DNA of 64,000 nucleotides from contig JAFXZI010000005.1 of assembly GCA_017541325.1 (NCBI GenBank), positions 10,742 to 74,741 of the forward strand, written 5' to 3'. Shown piece after piece: positions 63,831-64,000 of the stretch. Below the pieces are notes generated by a model. That model searched no databases. It was not told the origin of the DNA and worked only from the letters and a program-made list of their open reading frames with translations. Within the stretch, counting starts at the first letter, position 1; each line of letters begins with the position of its first letter. Source of the DNA: Bacilli bacterium. Lineage in GTDB: Bacteria; Bacillota_I; Bacilli_A; RF39; UBA660. The position numbers and the translations under genes are program-made.

Positions 63831-64000
63831 AAAACAAATTTTTACCAATAGGAAGTATCATAACATATAAAAAAGTAGATATGATGATAACAGGATACTT
63901 TCCAAGAATATCAGCAGAAAAAGAAGAATATAAAGATTACTTGTGTTGCATCTATCCAATAGGAATAAAAGATAATAAGCATTATATGATAAATCAAGAA
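63827..64000 (+). CDS. DUF4176-family T7SS-associated protein (cut by window end)
   Basis: The first 58 codons run open to the end of the window. They read FLPIGSIITYKK...MMITGYFPR...DYLCCIYPIG, the pattern I recall for DUF4176 proteins, which are found next to LXG/WXG effectors and type VII secretion genes in Firmicutes. ATG at 63827 overlaps the previous stop (ATGA); ATG at 63818 is an alternative but lies only two bases after GAGGTG. Confidence 0.75.
   Translation, partial: MKNKFLPIGSIITYKKVDMMITGYFPRISAEKEEYKDYLCCIYPIGIKDNKHYMINQE

Noticed and set aside
1-64000. CRISPR arrays, insertion sequences, integrase genes or rRNA
   Set aside because: No evenly spaced direct repeats, no transposase or recombinase motifs and no rRNA-like sequence were seen on either strand.

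Overview
The window is AT-rich, almost wholly coding and mostly on the + strand. It is a low-GC Gram-positive (Firmicutes/Bacilli) chromosome. The evidence is the coexistence of PolC and a DnaE-type polymerase, a T-box leader, RpoD and TrmK next to DnaG, a type VII secretion locus of the EssC/YukD kind, A/G-rich ribosome binding sites and TTGAnn-N17-TATAAT promoters. The style (many one-TM orphan proteins, no clear match to model Bacilli) suggests an uncultured gut Bacillus lineage near the RF39/Mollicutes-related groups; this is an inference. The standard bacterial code fits: conserved Trp positions use TGG, and AGG sits at conserved Arg/Lys positions.

Layout. 1-9.5 kb: a lipoprotein, a VirD4/TraG-like coupling ATPase, a thioredoxin-fold membrane protein, an anchored orphan, and a 1278-residue surface protein that starts like a type IV prepilin and continues with InlB-type repeats. 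9.5-12.7 kb: asnS and a membrane orphan. 12.7-18.2 kb: tRNA-Cys followed by a mixed-strand accessory stretch with two possible ADP-ribosyltransferase-like proteins, a lipoprotein gene broken by one in-frame TGA, a zinc-ribbon/DUF4352-like protein, an XRE regulator next to a nucleotidyltransferase that appears to be read from a leaderless mRNA, and an EamA-like transporter. 18.2-31.6 kb: dnaE, tig, a phosphohexomutase, a thioester-less alpha-2-macroglobulin and topA. 31.6-35.5 kb: VirB2/TrbC-like and VirB6/TrbL-like proteins, the latter with a repetitive tail. 35.6-51.8 kb: polA-mutM-truB, an orphan, a very long polC (1878 residues), an orphan, then dnaG-rpoD-trmK with overlapping ends. 51.9-53.6 kb: a second prepilin-like surface protein. 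53.56-58.4 kb: a valine-type T-box leader heading an HD hydrolase, a membrane-anchored serpin and valS. 58.4-64 kb: a type VII secretion locus (essC, yukD-like, unknown helical protein, DUF4176 protein cut by the window end).

How it works together. Replication, repair and core expression genes (dnaE, topA, polA, mutM, polC, dnaG, rpoD) are interleaved with parts of three surface or secretion machines: type IV secretion-like, type VII secretion, and prepilin-like proteins whose peptidase and assembly ATPase lie elsewhere. The most unusual observations are the extra domains inside PolC, including a predicted beta-sandwich that splits its proofreading exonuclease; the serpin inside a T-box-controlled valS operon; the prepilin/InlB-repeat fusion; and the scattered T4SS-like genes with no relaxase in sight. 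All function calls come from reading motifs and remembered family features; no database search was run.
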